40,244 bases of DNA, taken from NCBI GenBank assembly GCA_947450765.1, contig CANFXC010000020.1:1-40244 (forward strand). The letters are read 5' to 3'. The stretch comes from Comamonadaceae bacterium. Lineage in GTDB: Bacteria > Pseudomonadota > Gammaproteobacteria > Burkholderiales > Burkholderiaceae_C. The first letter of the stretch is position 1; the number at the start of each line of letters is the position of its first letter. The notes under the pieces were generated by a model. It searched no databases, had not been told where the DNA came from, and saw nothing but the letters and a program-made list of their open reading frames with translations. The position numbers and the translations under genes are program-made. Below, one piece after another: positions 17,692 to 27,360 of this stretch.

Positions 17692-17988
17692 ATAGAGCAG
17701 CGAACCCACCAACGCAGCGCCAAAACCGCGCACGTCAAGACCGCTCAGCAGGCTGGCTGCGGCCCAGAACATCAGGGCGTTGATGACAAACAAAAACAGG
17801 CCGAGGGTGATCACTGTGACCGGCAGTGTCAGCAAGATCAGAATCGGCCGGACCACCATGTTCAGCGCGCCCAGTACGGCCGCCGCCAGCAGAGCAGCGG
17901 TGAAGCTGGTCACCACCACGCCGGAATACAGATACGCCACAGCCAGCAAGGCTGTGGCGCTCAAAAGCCAATTAAAAATGAGTTTCAT
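17638..17988 (-). CDS. YvlD/phage holin family 4-type membrane protein
   Basis: This 116-residue protein has four predicted hydrophobic helices. NMVVRPILILLTLPVTVITL and GLFLFVINALMFWAAASLL are hallmarks of the holin-like superfamily IV (YvlD, DUF360), common in bacterial genomes outside phages and of unknown role. I chose ATG 17988 because the family begins with MKLI-like sequence; the frame open to 18156 has no similarity. Its last 54 bases overlap the end of the protease gene on the other strand. It may be the last gene of a unit running from the riboswitch-controlled TerC gene. Confidence 0.82.
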   Translation of the reverse strand: MKLIFNWLLSATALLAVAYLYSGVVVTSFTAALLAAAVLGALNMVVRPILILLTLPVTVITLGLFLFVINALMFWAAASLLSGLDVRGFGAALVGSLLYSGLQLAVDFVLERLFPN

Positions 17989-18028
17989 GGCCAAAGAATA
18001 CCAGCGCCAAGCGGCGCTGGTTAGCGCG

Positions 18029-18478
18029 TCAGTCTGTAGCGACCAGCAAGCCGGCGCTGGCGACAGCGGCCAAATACCCCATCGCACCATGACGCTCCCG
18101 GGTCTGCATCGCCGTGACCGGTTGCAGATCTTCGCCAAACTTCGGCCTGCGCGCATCCAATATGCGCGCTACGCCATGCTGCTGCATGAGCGAGGCCGTT
18201 TGACTGGTGAGATCTGTTTTGGCCATGTAGGTGTGAACCTCGTCGCCATTTTTAACCAGCAAGGGGGAAAGCTGGGCAAAAACTTTCTCGGCCCATTTGG
18301 CACGCCAACTGTCACGCGAGCTGCGGGCCAACCATTTGCTCACACGGTGGGTCATGCGCGGTGGGCAGCCGACCACAAGCCATCGGGTTGTCACCTCTGA
18401 GCCCATGCCTTGCAGCATGGGTTGCAGTAGTTGTTGGCCATACGCAGCGTCGTCAACGTAAACAATGATGTTGTCCAT
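18029..18478 (-). CDS. Conserved hypothetical protein, possibly UspA-fold
   Basis: I do not recognise this 149-residue protein firmly. It starts MDNIIVYVDDAAYGQQLLQPM, like the first strand and helix of a nucleotide-binding universal-stress (UspA-like) fold. The middle is basic and Trp-rich (KWLARSSRDSWRAKWAEK), and the C-terminus is a short hydrophobic segment (YLAAVASAGLLVATD). The start is supported by an AAGGAGAAATTC ribosome binding site. It lies 56 bases after the TerC gene and 40 bases before the YvlD-like gene on the same strand, so the three may form one transcript. Confidence 0.6.
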   Translation of the reverse strand: MDNIIVYVDDAAYGQQLLQPMLQGMGSEVTTRWLVVGCPPRMTHRVSKWLARSSRDSWRAKWAEKVFAQLSPLLVKNGDEVHTYMAKTDLTSQTASLMQQHGVARILDARRPKFGEDLQPVTAMQTRERHGAMGYLAAVASAGLLVATD

Positions 18479-18534
18479 GAATTTCTCCTTGCGTTGTCGT
18501 GGTTGAAAAACAGAAAGATCAATGCGTCAAGGCA

Positions 18535-19263
18535 TCAATGTGCGGCGATGTTGGCATCTTGAGCCGAACGGTTGCGACGAGCCGCCCACCAGCCAAAACC
18601 CAGAACACCAGCGATAGCGATGGCGTAGGTTGCCCATTTCGCGACCAAATGCACGATGTCTGTCGACGCGAAGTCTTTGGCGGTGCCGTAGACCGGGGCC
18701 AGCAGTTGTTCGCCGACGATCATGTTGGCGGCAGTGAAGGCCAGCACGGCAGCGCCGATGCGGATGATGACAGGGAAGCGTTCGACCAGTTTGAGCACCA
18801 TGGTGCTGCCGTACACGACGATGGGCACGCTGATGAGCAAGCCGATGATGACGAGGTCAAACGCGCCTTTGGCCGCCCCGGCCACGCCGAGCACGTTGTC
18901 AACGCCCATCAGGGCATCGGCCACCACAATGGTTTTCATGGCGCCCCAGAAGGTGGTCGCCGCAGGGCCGTCATGCTCTTTGCTGCCGTCTTCAGACAGC
19001 AGTTTGTAGGCGATCCAGATCAGGCCGAGACCGCCGACCAGCATGAGTCCGGGGATCTGCAGTAGCCAGACCACGCCGAGGGTCATCACCGAACGAACCG
19101 CAATCGCGCCGAAAGCGCCCCACATGATGGCTTTTTTCTGCAAATGCGATGGCAAATTGCGTGCCGCCAGCGCGATGACGATGGCGTTGTCGCCGGCCAG
19201 CACCAAGTCAATCAGGATGATGGCCATCAAGGCGGTCCACCAAGGGGTTGAGAATAATTCCAC
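18535..19263 (-). CDS. TerC-family membrane protein under a Mn2+ riboswitch
   Basis: This second TerC-family protein has 242 residues and about seven hydrophobic helices, with the paired acidic motifs LAGDNAIV near residue 22 and GVDNVLG near residue 125. Family members (Alx, YkoY, MeeF/MeeY) export Mn2+ or supply it to exported enzymes. I start it at GTG 19263 (MELFSTPWW), because GGAG at 19271-19274 is then seven bases away; the GTG two codons upstream would leave one base. A yybP-ykoY aptamer lies about 150 bases upstream, which strongly supports a role in Mn2+ homeostasis. Two same-strand genes follow at short distances. It differs from the paralogue at 1125, which has no aptamer. Confidence 0.9.
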   Translation of the reverse strand: MELFSTPWWTALMAIILIDLVLAGDNAIVIALAARNLPSHLQKKAIMWGAFGAIAVRSVMTLGVVWLLQIPGLMLVGGLGLIWIAYKLLSEDGSKEHDGPAATTFWGAMKTIVVADALMGVDNVLGVAGAAKGAFDLVIIGLLISVPIVVYGSTMVLKLVERFPVIIRIGAAVLAFTAANMIVGEQLLAPVYGTAKDFASTDIVHLVAKWATYAIAIAGVLGFGWWAARRNRSAQDANIAAH

Positions 19264-19383
19264 GTTCACACTCCAAAAAAATTAACACATGGCCATCAGC
19301 AAAATGGCCTCAAATGAAACTTGCATGGGGGATGAAACGCATGGCGCAAACGGAGCCTGAGGACGGGGCTGTTTGTGATGACG

Positions 19384-19567
19384 CTTCGATCAAACCTACG
19401 CAGGTTCCAATCGAAGGTCTGGCTCGGCTTTGCAGTGGCTGCAAAGCCCAACAAGCCGGAAGCGTGAACTTCGTATTGACGACTTATTGATACGCTTTAC
19501 TGTGCAGTTGAGCACCTTGACGGGTGGATGGGACAACACAGTAAAGCGAGGGAGTTACTCCCCTTCG
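19384..19567 (-). ncRNA. yybP-ykoY (Mn2+) riboswitch with expression platform
   Basis: Read on the minus strand, P1 pairs CGAAGG (19562-19567) with CCTTCG (19412-19417). The conserved GGGGAGTA is at 19556-19563. P2 is a perfect 12-bp stem (19537-19548 with 19493-19504). The conserved GTCGTCAATACG is at 19472-19483, and a 10-bp stem (19439-19448 with 19426-19435) closes the other arm. These match the known Mn2+-sensing yybP-ykoY aptamer in order and sequence. A rival hairpin (19384-19416) reuses the 3' side of P1, which gives a switch. A further small hairpin at 19291-19309 and a U7 run (19275-19281) precede the ribosome binding site, so control may be translational or by weak termination. The remaining 19568-19702 holds no other feature I can support. 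Confidence 0.9.
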
Positions 19568-19702
19568 GTGGGCTATTTAACACTAAAAATAGATTCTGTG
19601 CAATTTGAAATTGATATTCAGAGTGAATTTTGCGGCCCATGGGCATCTCGTCCATAATTCATTTTCGTCCCTCGGGCCTTCACTTTTTTGACTCCAGCTC
19701 CC

Positions 19703-20143
19703 ATGCCCGGCATCCACATCACAGACATTGAAGCCGCCATCAACTATTGGCGCGAGCGTTCGCCTTCTCCCGATGGCGTGACGCTGGCACCCGAGTTGCG
19801 CGCGCTTGCCGAGGTCTATGCCTTGCTGGTTTTTTACCATGAGGAGGAGGCCGACGAGACCAGTTTTCCGCCGAAGGCGATGGCCGCCTGGTTGACTTGG
19901 TACGACACCACCGCCGACACCCCGTGCATTGCGATCTGCTCGACCAGTCAGGGCGACGAGATGTGCAAAGGTTGCGGTCGCACCTTTGACGAAGTGCAGC
20001 ATTGGCCAGCCATGACGCCGGGCGAAAAACGCCACACATGGCACCGCATCACGCTGGAAGGCAGCTCTTGGCGTTTTGGCCGCTACGCCGACCGCGCGCT
20101 GGAAAAAAAGGCGGCAGACCAAGCCGCCAGCAAGGTGGCTTGA
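19703..20143 (+). CDS. DUF3717/DUF1289 fusion protein
   Basis: The protein has 146 residues. The N-terminal part (HITDIEAAINYWRERSP and onward to about residue 65) fits DUF3717, a short helical domain frequent in Burkholderiales. The C-terminal part, PCIAICSTSQGDEMCKGCGRT followed by EVQHWPAMTPGEKR, is a DUF1289 domain, whose four cysteines (C-x3-C, C-x2-C) could bind a metal or Fe-S cluster. The function of both domains is unknown. I start at ATG 19703 rather than the upstream TTG; neither has a good ribosome binding site. It converges on purB with 26 bases between stops. Confidence 0.8.
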   Translation: MPGIHITDIEAAINYWRERSPSPDGVTLAPELRALAEVYALLVFYHEEEADETSFPPKAMAAWLTWYDTTADTPCIAICSTSQGDEMCKGCGRTFDEVQHWPAMTPGEKRHTWHRITLEGSSWRFGRYADRALEKKAADQAASKVA

Positions 20144-20169
20144 CGTGCCTTTGGTGCTTTTGGTGCGAC

Positions 20170-21681
<1,512 letters not shown>

Positions 21682-21710
21682 TCAAAGACTCACGACAGAT
21701 TGACAGAAAC

Positions 21711-22325
21711 ATGAAACTCATCGGATCAACGACCAGCCCTTATGTGCGCAAAGTACGCATCGTCATGGCTGAAAAAAAACTGGACTATCAGTTCATCTTG
21801 GAAAACGTTTGGGCTGCTGACACGACCATGCCGGACTCGAATCCGCTGGGCAAGGTGCCGTGTTTGGTGATGGAGGGCGGCGAAGCTGTTTTTGATTCGC
21901 GCGTGATCGTCGAATATTTGGACACCCTGTCGCCCGTGGGCAAGCTGATTCCGATGCAAGGCCGCGAGCGTGCTGAAGTCAAAACGTGGGAAGCGCTGGC
22001 CGATGGCTTGCTGGACGCCGCTATTCTGGCGCGCCTGGAAGCCACGTGGGACGGTCGCACAGAGGGCCAACGCAGCCAGGTCTGGATTGACCGTCAAATG
22101 GGCAAAATCGACACGGTGTTGAAAGCCATGAGCACCGGTCTGGGCGACAAGCCTTTTTGCAGCGGTGTGCATTTCAGCCTGTCCGACGTGGCGACTGGCT
22201 GCGCTCTGGGTTATTTGGACTTGCGTTTTGGGGCCATCGATTGGCGCGAGCGGCATCCGAATTTGGCCCGACTGCAAGAAAAGCTGGTGCAACGCAGCAG
22301 CTTCATTGAAACGAATCCGGGCTGA
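21711..22325 (+). CDS. Glutathione S-transferase family protein
   Basis: The 204-residue protein has the thioredoxin-like N-domain (MKLIGSTTSPYVRKVRIVMAE, with Ser9 or Ser10 a possible catalytic residue) and the glutathione-binding cis-Pro and Glu-Ser region (KVPCLVME and AVFDSRVIVEYLD). An all-helical C-domain follows, with HFSLSDVATGCALGYLD. Bacterial GSTs of this type conjugate or reduce electrophiles or act as peroxidases; the substrate is unknown. ATG 21711 is preferred over 21675 because the domain starts there. Its stop is 5 bases from the convergent NTF2-like gene. Confidence 0.92.
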   Translation: MKLIGSTTSPYVRKVRIVMAEKKLDYQFILENVWAADTTMPDSNPLGKVPCLVMEGGEAVFDSRVIVEYLDTLSPVGKLIPMQGRERAEVKTWEALADGLLDAAILARLEATWDGRTEGQRSQVWIDRQMGKIDTVLKAMSTGLGDKPFCSGVHFSLSDVATGCALGYLDLRFGAIDWRERHPNLARLQEKLVQRSSFIETNPG

Positions 22326-22330
22326 ACGGT

Positions 22331-22801
22331 TTACTGATTCGCCCGGCGTTTCAGCCAGCGCATCAAGCTGCCAATGGCCGGTAGTTTTTCATACAGCTCT
22401 TCGGCCGCGTCCCAGTAGTCGCGGTGTGATTCGATCAGGCCGTCGGCGTTGAGTTGCAGGTGTGAGCCACCGCGCACGGTTTGCCAGACGTCCGGGCTGA
22501 AGCGCTTGAAGCGAAAGACGAAATTCCACGTCAAAAAGCATTGCGCGCCATCGACCAATTGGCCGGTGACCACAAAGTGGGGCTGGTCTAGTGCCACATA
22601 CATGTGGCTGAAAACACGCTGCACTTCAGCCAGTCCGCGGACTTCGTTGAATGGATCTTTGAACCAAGCCTCTGCGGTGTAGAACTCACCCATGCGCGCT
22701 GTATCAGCAGGCTGCAAGGCCTCGAAAAAATGCACGATTCGGGCCACCGCCAAACGCTCTGCTGGTGGCTGAAGAGAGGGGTTGGCGGCGCTGGGAATCA
22801 T
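22331..22801 (-). CDS. NTF2/SnoaL-like protein, last gene of the lipid operon
   Basis: The protein has 156 residues. The core FFEALQPADTARMGEFYTAEAWFKDPFNEVRG has the NTF2-like alpha+beta-barrel pattern used by SnoaL-type isomerases and many small-ligand-binding proteins. I chose ATG 22801 because the family core begins soon after; the open frame to 22906 overlaps the SDR end. It lies 32 bases after the SDR gene on the same strand and closes the operon that includes the CFA-synthase-like gene. Such NTF2-like proteins recur beside that gene set in other proteobacteria. Its ligand, perhaps a lipid intermediate, is unknown. Confidence 0.8.
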   Translation of the reverse strand: MIPSAANPSLQPPAERLAVARIVHFFEALQPADTARMGEFYTAEAWFKDPFNEVRGLAEVQRVFSHMYVALDQPHFVVTGQLVDGAQCFLTWNFVFRFKRFSPDVWQTVRGGSHLQLNADGLIESHRDYWDAAEELYEKLPAIGSLMRWLKRRANQ

Positions 22802-22833
22802 GGGTTCAGGCTGGTATTTTTGGCGGACCCGGC

Positions 22834-23604
22834 TTAGCTTTTGACGAGGCGGCTGGCGATGGCGAAATAAGCAACATAAGGCAAGATGCGCAGCGTTTTC
22901 ATCCACAGCGTGAAGCGCTTAGGAAAGTGAATTTCAAACCCCCCTTTTTGCCAGCCGGCCAGAATTTCAGTAGCCGCCTCAGCGGTCGTCATCAGGCCGG
23001 GCATCGGAAAATCATTTTGCGCTGTCGCTGGCGTTTCGACAAAACCCGGGTTGATCACACTCACGCCAATGCCGCAGGCCTTCAGGTCGACGTACAGCGT
23101 TTCGGCCAGGTTGATCAGCGCGGCTTTGGTGGGGCCATAGGCTAGGCTTTTCGGCAAGCCGCGGTAACCGGCGACGCTGCTGACAAGGCTGATGTGGCCG
23201 GTTTGGCGCTGCAAAAAATGCGGCAACATGGCGTCTAGCGCGTAAAGCGCACCGAGGTAATTGACTTGCTGGTGTTTGAGCATTTCGGTCAGGTCAAAGT
23301 CGTCAGCGCGCACGGGCTTGTAGTAGCCGGCGCAGTACATCAATAGATCGATCGGGCCGGTTTGCAACACGGTTTGTGCGGCGGTTTTGACGGCCACCGG
23401 GTCGGTTGCGTCCAGCGGTACGGCCACAGCGCCTGGGTGGGCTTCGACGAAGCGGGCCAGCGCAGCTGCATTGCGTGCAGACACAAAAACGCGTGCGCCG
23501 GCCGCGTGCAAGGCTGCGGCCGTGGCTTCGCCGATACCGCTGGAGGCGCCGACCAGCCAGACGGATTTGCCGTGCCAGTCGGTGAAGGGAGGATTGAAAC
23601 TCAT
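22834..23604 (-). CDS. Short-chain dehydrogenase/reductase
   Basis: This 256-residue SDR has the nucleotide-binding motif VGASSGIGEA near residue 18, NAG-like CAGYY, the catalytic Ser in SLVSSVAGYRG, and YGPTK as the Tyr-Lys pair. The C-terminus (LPYVAYFAIASRLVKS) is hydrophobic and could associate with the membrane. The substrate is unknown. It is the seventh gene of the minus-strand lipid-modification operon, 54 bases after the DUF3833 lipoprotein gene, so an oxidised or hydroxylated lipid is a reasonable guess. Confidence 0.9.
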   Translation of the reverse strand: MSFNPPFTDWHGKSVWLVGASSGIGEATAAALHAAGARVFVSARNAAALARFVEAHPGAVAVPLDATDPVAVKTAAQTVLQTGPIDLLMYCAGYYKPVRADDFDLTEMLKHQQVNYLGALYALDAMLPHFLQRQTGHISLVSSVAGYRGLPKSLAYGPTKAALINLAETLYVDLKACGIGVSVINPGFVETPATAQNDFPMPGLMTTAEAATEILAGWQKGGFEIHFPKRFTLWMKTLRILPYVAYFAIASRLVKS

Positions 23605-23658
23605 GGCTGTTGCTTGGTGCCTCGTGTTGAATGACGTCGTGCTGGATGCGTTGTGGGT

Positions 23659-24207
23659 TCAGCGCTTGACGAAGGACAGCGTGACTTCGCCGAGTCGAAC
23701 GCCGAACTTGCTCATGACGGCTTTGTTGAGCATCACTTTGTCCGTCATCAGGTACATCCAGTCGTCAAATTGAACCTCGATCACGCGGCCGTCGACGGGC
23801 AGCTTGAGGGTGTAGCCCCAGCGAAAAGCATTGCCGGTTTCTTGGCCGTTGGCTTCTCCGAGAACGTCGCCGGCGGTGCCGGTGTAGCGACCATCGGGCT
23901 GGCGCTTGAGCGTCCAGACGCGGCGGTCTGTGGTGCCGTCTGAGTAAGTGAAGGCTTCGTCCAGCACGCCGACTTCCTGGCCGGGTGGTCCTTGCCAAGA
24001 GCAGGTCATGACGACGGTGAAGCGCTTGACAACTTTGCCGGAGCGGTCGGTGAAGATGCCGTAGGCGTCGAGCGTCCCATTGAAGTACTGGCGCAGGTCA
24101 AGCAGCGGTTTTTCTTGGGCGTAATCGCTGACCTGCGGGCCGGCACAACCGGCCAAACCAATGCCGGCGGCAACCACAAAGGCGGTGAGGAGCAAACGTT
24201 TTTTCAT
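23659..24207 (-). CDS. DUF3833 lipoprotein
   Basis: The 182-residue product has a lipoprotein signal (MKKRLLLTAFVVAAGIGLAGC, Cys21), and the mature part fits DUF3833 (YFNGTLDAYGIFTDRSGKV, then FRWGYTLKLPVDGR and FDDWMYLMTD). The domain looks like a lipocalin-like beta-barrel, so it may carry or sense a lipid in the periplasm; that is inference. Its ATG overlaps the stop of the MFS gene (ATGA), which shows translational coupling. DUF3833 is a regular companion of CFA-like methyltransferase operons in gamma- and betaproteobacteria. Confidence 0.88.
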   Translation of the reverse strand: MKKRLLLTAFVVAAGIGLAGCAGPQVSDYAQEKPLLDLRQYFNGTLDAYGIFTDRSGKVVKRFTVVMTCSWQGPPGQEVGVLDEAFTYSDGTTDRRVWTLKRQPDGRYTGTAGDVLGEANGQETGNAFRWGYTLKLPVDGRVIEVQFDDWMYLMTDKVMLNKAVMSKFGVRLGEVTLSFVKR

Positions 24208-25490
24208 AGACTACTTTCAACAGAATGGGGTCGAATCACCAACAGATACAAGGCCGCAGCGGCCAGCGCTTTGAGCACGCAAGGCAGCACGCAGTAAGCC
24301 ACCACCAGTGCGTTCAATGCAGCGGCATCACGCACACCGGGGGCATAACCAAAGAGGTCGAGCAGGGGCAAGGCCAGTCCTGCCGCCAAGGCTAAATTGA
24401 GCTTGGTGGCGAAGCTCCACCAGCCAAAGTAAGCGCCTGTTCCAGCGGTTGCTGGCGCGTGTTGGCTCTGGATCACACCCGCCAGCAAAGCGCTGGGCAG
24501 CGCCAAGTCAGCGCCCAAGGCCACACCCGAGAGCGCGCAGATCAGCGCGAAAGCCAGCATCTGCCCATTGCCGACTTGGCTGGCCCAGACAAAAACGCTC
24601 ATGGCGAGCACCATGCCGACCAGCCAGCTGCGCGCCAAACCGATGCGTTTGACGACGGCCAGCCACAAAGGAATCGACAGCGCCGCGCATAAAAAATAAC
24701 TGCCGAGAAACAGCGGCTCAAAACTCACTGGCGCAGCGAGCTTGTCTTGGATGAAAAACAAGACCAGCGTGGCTGGTATGGCGCTGGCGATGCCGTTCAG
24801 CATGAACACCGCCAGCAGCCGCCGAAAGCTGGCTTGTCGAAAGGGTTGCCAGACGGAAGTTGGCACAGCGGGTTTGTCTGAAGCCTTATGCTGTGTGAGC
24901 GTCACCGGTCTCACAGAGCGTTGCCAGCCCCACCAGCCCAACACCAAGGCAGCAAAAAAGACGGCAGTGGTGACGGGCAAACCCAGCAGCACCGGCAGCA
25001 CGGATGCCGTCACGACACCGAGCAATCCCAAGCCTTCGCGCCACGCGACGATGCGGCTGCGCTGCGCTTCGTTGCCGCCCAGCATGGCGGCCCACGACTG
25101 GTGTGCCACGCTCAAGGCGCTGTAGCCTGCGTAGGTCAGCATCAACATCACGGTAGCCCAGATCACCAGCGCGCCGGGCTCGCTCACCAACGGGAAAAAG
25201 AGCAGCGCAAAGCCGATCGCCAGCACCAGCGCTGCAGCCGCGCCCAAGGCCAAGACGGCGGCGGTGGAGCGAGCAAAGAGTCGGTCGGTCAGGCGGCCCA
25301 AGGCCGGGTCAATGAATGCATCAAAAAGTCGCGCGCCCAGCAGCACGGCGCCGAGTGTGGCCAAGGGCACACCGAATTCGCGTGCGTAGTGGTTGGGCAA
25401 AATCACATACAGCGGCAACGCCGCAAAGGCCAGCGGAAACCCCATCAACCCATAGGCGATGCCGTTGCGCGAACCAAAGGCCTTGCTCAA
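24204..25490 (-). CDS. GPH-type MFS transporter of the lipid operon
   Basis: The protein has 428 residues and about 12 hydrophobic helices. It opens with YGLMGFPLAFAALPLYVILP, and the loop motif DAFIDPALGRLTDR matches the MelB/GPH symporter signature in MFS_2. The start is TTG at 25490, overlapping the TGA of the preceding gene (TTGA) with GGAG eight bases upstream. The start of DUF3833 overlaps its stop. MFS_2 carriers include lipid and lysolipid transporters as well as sugar symporters. In this operon a lipid-related cargo is more likely than a sugar, but it is not shown. Confidence 0.87.
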   Translation of the reverse strand: MSKAFGSRNGIAYGLMGFPLAFAALPLYVILPNHYAREFGVPLATLGAVLLGARLFDAFIDPALGRLTDRLFARSTAAVLALGAAAALVLAIGFALLFFPLVSEPGALVIWATVMLMLTYAGYSALSVAHQSWAAMLGGNEAQRSRIVAWREGLGLLGVVTASVLPVLLGLPVTTAVFFAALVLGWWGWQRSVRPVTLTQHKASDKPAVPTSVWQPFRQASFRRLLAVFMLNGIASAIPATLVLFFIQDKLAAPVSFEPLFLGSYFLCAALSIPLWLAVVKRIGLARSWLVGMVLAMSVFVWASQVGNGQMLAFALICALSGVALGADLALPSALLAGVIQSQHAPATAGTGAYFGWWSFATKLNLALAAGLALPLLDLFGYAPGVRDAAALNALVVAYCVLPCVLKALAAAALYLLVIRPHSVESSL

Positions 25491-26053
25491 GAGCCGGCTC
25501 CACCCACCAACGCAGTGCGCATGGCGGGCTCAGATGTTTTTGGCGACAGCCAGATGCCAAAAAACAGCTTGGAAAATTCAGCGTCAAGGATGTCACCTCC
25601 AGCTTTTCCGTTGACCCAGAAGCTCGCACCAATGCCGGGGCGGTGCACGCCCATGATGCGGTCACCGACTTTCACATCGGGGAAAACACGCTGCATGTCG
25701 AGGCTCCATTGCCGTGCTTGCGCGTCTGTAATCGTGGCGCTGCGGCGCATCTCTTTGATGGAGCGGTCAGCGATGTCAACGGCGTCAAAGGCGCGCAGGT
25801 AAGCCAGCTCTAAGGCCAGCGGCTGGCTGGCGTAGCGGTCTGCGTTGAAGTCTGGCGCTGCCCACAGCTGTGCGTCATAAATCTGGAATCCCCAGACAGT
25901 GAGGCGCGATTGCCCGAGCCGTTGGGCTTGCGGCAAGAGGTCTTTGAAGGGCGCGCGAGGGTCGGCCGCAGACGCGGATGTTGTGGCCGCAGCCGTGGGT
26001 GTTTGCGCGTGCGCGGCAACGCTGAAGGTGCTGGCCGCGACGACGCTGGCCAT
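25487..26053 (-). CDS. Exported chalcone-isomerase-family protein
   Basis: The 188-residue protein has an N-terminal signal peptide (MASVVAASTFSVAAHAQ, cut after AHA) and an Ala/Thr-rich linker. The chalcone-isomerase-like domain follows (VWGFQIYDAQLWAAPDF, ALELAYLRAFDAVDIADRS, VGDRIMGVHRPGIGASFW and FFGIWLSP). Bacterial members are not flavonoid enzymes; related folds bind fatty acids. ATG 26053 lies 11 bases after the CFA-like gene; the frame open to 26149 runs back into that gene and is rejected. The stop overlaps the start of the MFS gene. A fatty-acid-binding role in the periplasm would suit the operon. Confidence 0.85.
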   Translation of the reverse strand: MASVVAASTFSVAAHAQTPTAAATTSASAADPRAPFKDLLPQAQRLGQSRLTVWGFQIYDAQLWAAPDFNADRYASQPLALELAYLRAFDAVDIADRSIKEMRRSATITDAQARQWSLDMQRVFPDVKVGDRIMGVHRPGIGASFWVNGKAGGDILDAEFSKLFFGIWLSPKTSEPAMRTALVGGAGS

Positions 26054-26064
26054 CAAAGCGTATT

Positions 26065-27360
26065 TCAGCGTTTGCGCAGCGTGTACTGCACGACGTCTGT
26101 GTTCGCCTCTGCGAAGGCCGCCTCGCAGTAGGCTAGATAGAACTCCCATATGCGCATGAACCTTTTGTCAAACCCGAGTTGAAGCACCCGTGACTCTTGC
26201 GCCACAAACGCGTCACGCCAAAACCTGAGCGTGCGCGCGTAATCCAGACCAAACGAAAACTCATCGACGACTTCCAGACCGGCCGCTTCGGCGTGGGCTT
26301 TGAAGATGGACGGTGATGGCAGGCAGCCGCCCGGAAAAATATATTGCTGAATGAAGTCGGTCGAGCCGATGTAGCGCTCATAGAGTTCGTCAGCAATGAC
26401 GATGCTCTGAATGCAGGCATGGCCGCCGGGTTTCAGCAGGCGGGCCACCGTGGCGAAGTACGTTGGCCAGTACTCGCGTCCGACGGCTTCAATCATCTCT
26501 ATCGAGCAAATCGCGTCGAAGCTGCGATCAGCTTCTTGGCTGACGCCAATGTCGCGGTAGTCCTGCAGGCGCAGGTCGTGCGTGACTCGGTCTGCAGTCG
26601 CACCGGCCACGTCGTCATGAGCGGCGATGCCGGCACGCGCCATGCGCGCCTGGGCCCATTGCAGTTGCTCGGTGCTGAGCGTCACGCCGACGATGGAGGC
26701 GCTGAATTCGGTGGTCGCCATCTCGGCCAAGGCACCCCAGCCGCAACCGATCTCCAGTACGCGGTCGCCGGCTTGCACTTTCACCATGTTCAAGGCGCGG
26801 CGCACTTTGGCGCTTTGGGCTTCTGACATCGACGTCTCAGGCGTGTCGAAAATAGCCGACGAGTAGTTCATCGTGCCGTCGAGCCAGAGCTCGTAAAAGG
26901 CGTTGCCGAGGTCGTAGTGCGCGTGGATATTTTTCTGGCTGTTGGCCTTTGTGTTGCGATTCAGCAGATGCTTGACGCGGTACGCCAGCCGACCCAGCCA
27001 CGTGCCGTAGATGATGTCTTCGACTTCTTTGCGGTTGATGACGAGCACGCGCAGCAGCTCGGTCAGGTGCGGTGTGGTCCAGTCGCCGGCGATGTAGCTC
27101 TCTGCAAAACCGATGTCGCCGGAGCGCAGCGCGGCGCTGCAGACGTTCCAGTTGTTCAGTCGCAGGCTGGCCGTGGGCGCGCCGCCCGAGCCAAAACGCT
27201 GGGTGCTGCCGTCAGGCAACTGCAGCGTGAGTGTGCCGTGCTTCAGGCGCGACAGCAGCTTGAAGGCAGTGCGTGCCGCCGCTGGCGCGCCACTCGGTAG
27301 CGCCTGCAAGACGTTGTTGAGGCGGGCGGCTGTTGATGCAGAAGATTGAGGTGAATTCAT
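26065..27360 (-). CDS. Cyclopropane-fatty-acid-synthase-like methyltransferase
   Basis: The 431-residue SAM-dependent methyltransferase of the CFA synthase family acts on double bonds of membrane phospholipid acyl chains. Features are an N-terminal lipid-binding domain, HYDLGNAFYELWLDGTMNYS near residue 150, the SAM motif VLEIGCGWGALAEMA near 200, GVTLSTEQLQWA, and SIEMIEAVGREYWPTYF with the catalytic-site Glu. The C-terminus ends in a fairly typical FYLAYCEAAF. Its ATG overlaps the DUF1365 stop (ATGA). In this gene context the product may be a cyclopropane, a methyl-branched or a furan-precursor lipid. Classical Cfa stands alone, so this operon form is probably a functional subclass. Confidence 0.93.
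   Translation of the reverse strand: MNSPQSSASTAARLNNVLQALPSGAPAAARTAFKLLSRLKHGTLTLQLPDGSTQRFGSGGAPTASLRLNNWNVCSAALRSGDIGFAESYIAGDWTTPHLTELLRVLVINRKEVEDIIYGTWLGRLAYRVKHLLNRNTKANSQKNIHAHYDLGNAFYELWLDGTMNYSSAIFDTPETSMSEAQSAKVRRALNMVKVQAGDRVLEIGCGWGALAEMATTEFSASIVGVTLSTEQLQWAQARMARAGIAAHDDVAGATADRVTHDLRLQDYRDIGVSQEADRSFDAICSIEMIEAVGREYWPTYFATVARLLKPGGHACIQSIVIADELYERYIGSTDFIQQYIFPGGCLPSPSIFKAHAEAAGLEVVDEFSFGLDYARTLRFWRDAFVAQESRVLQLGFDKRFMRIWEFYLAYCEAAFAEANTDVVQYTLRKR

Noticed and set aside
17638..17988. Phage origin for the holin-like gene
   Set aside because: The YvlD-type family is chromosomal and widespread, and no other phage gene is present nearby.
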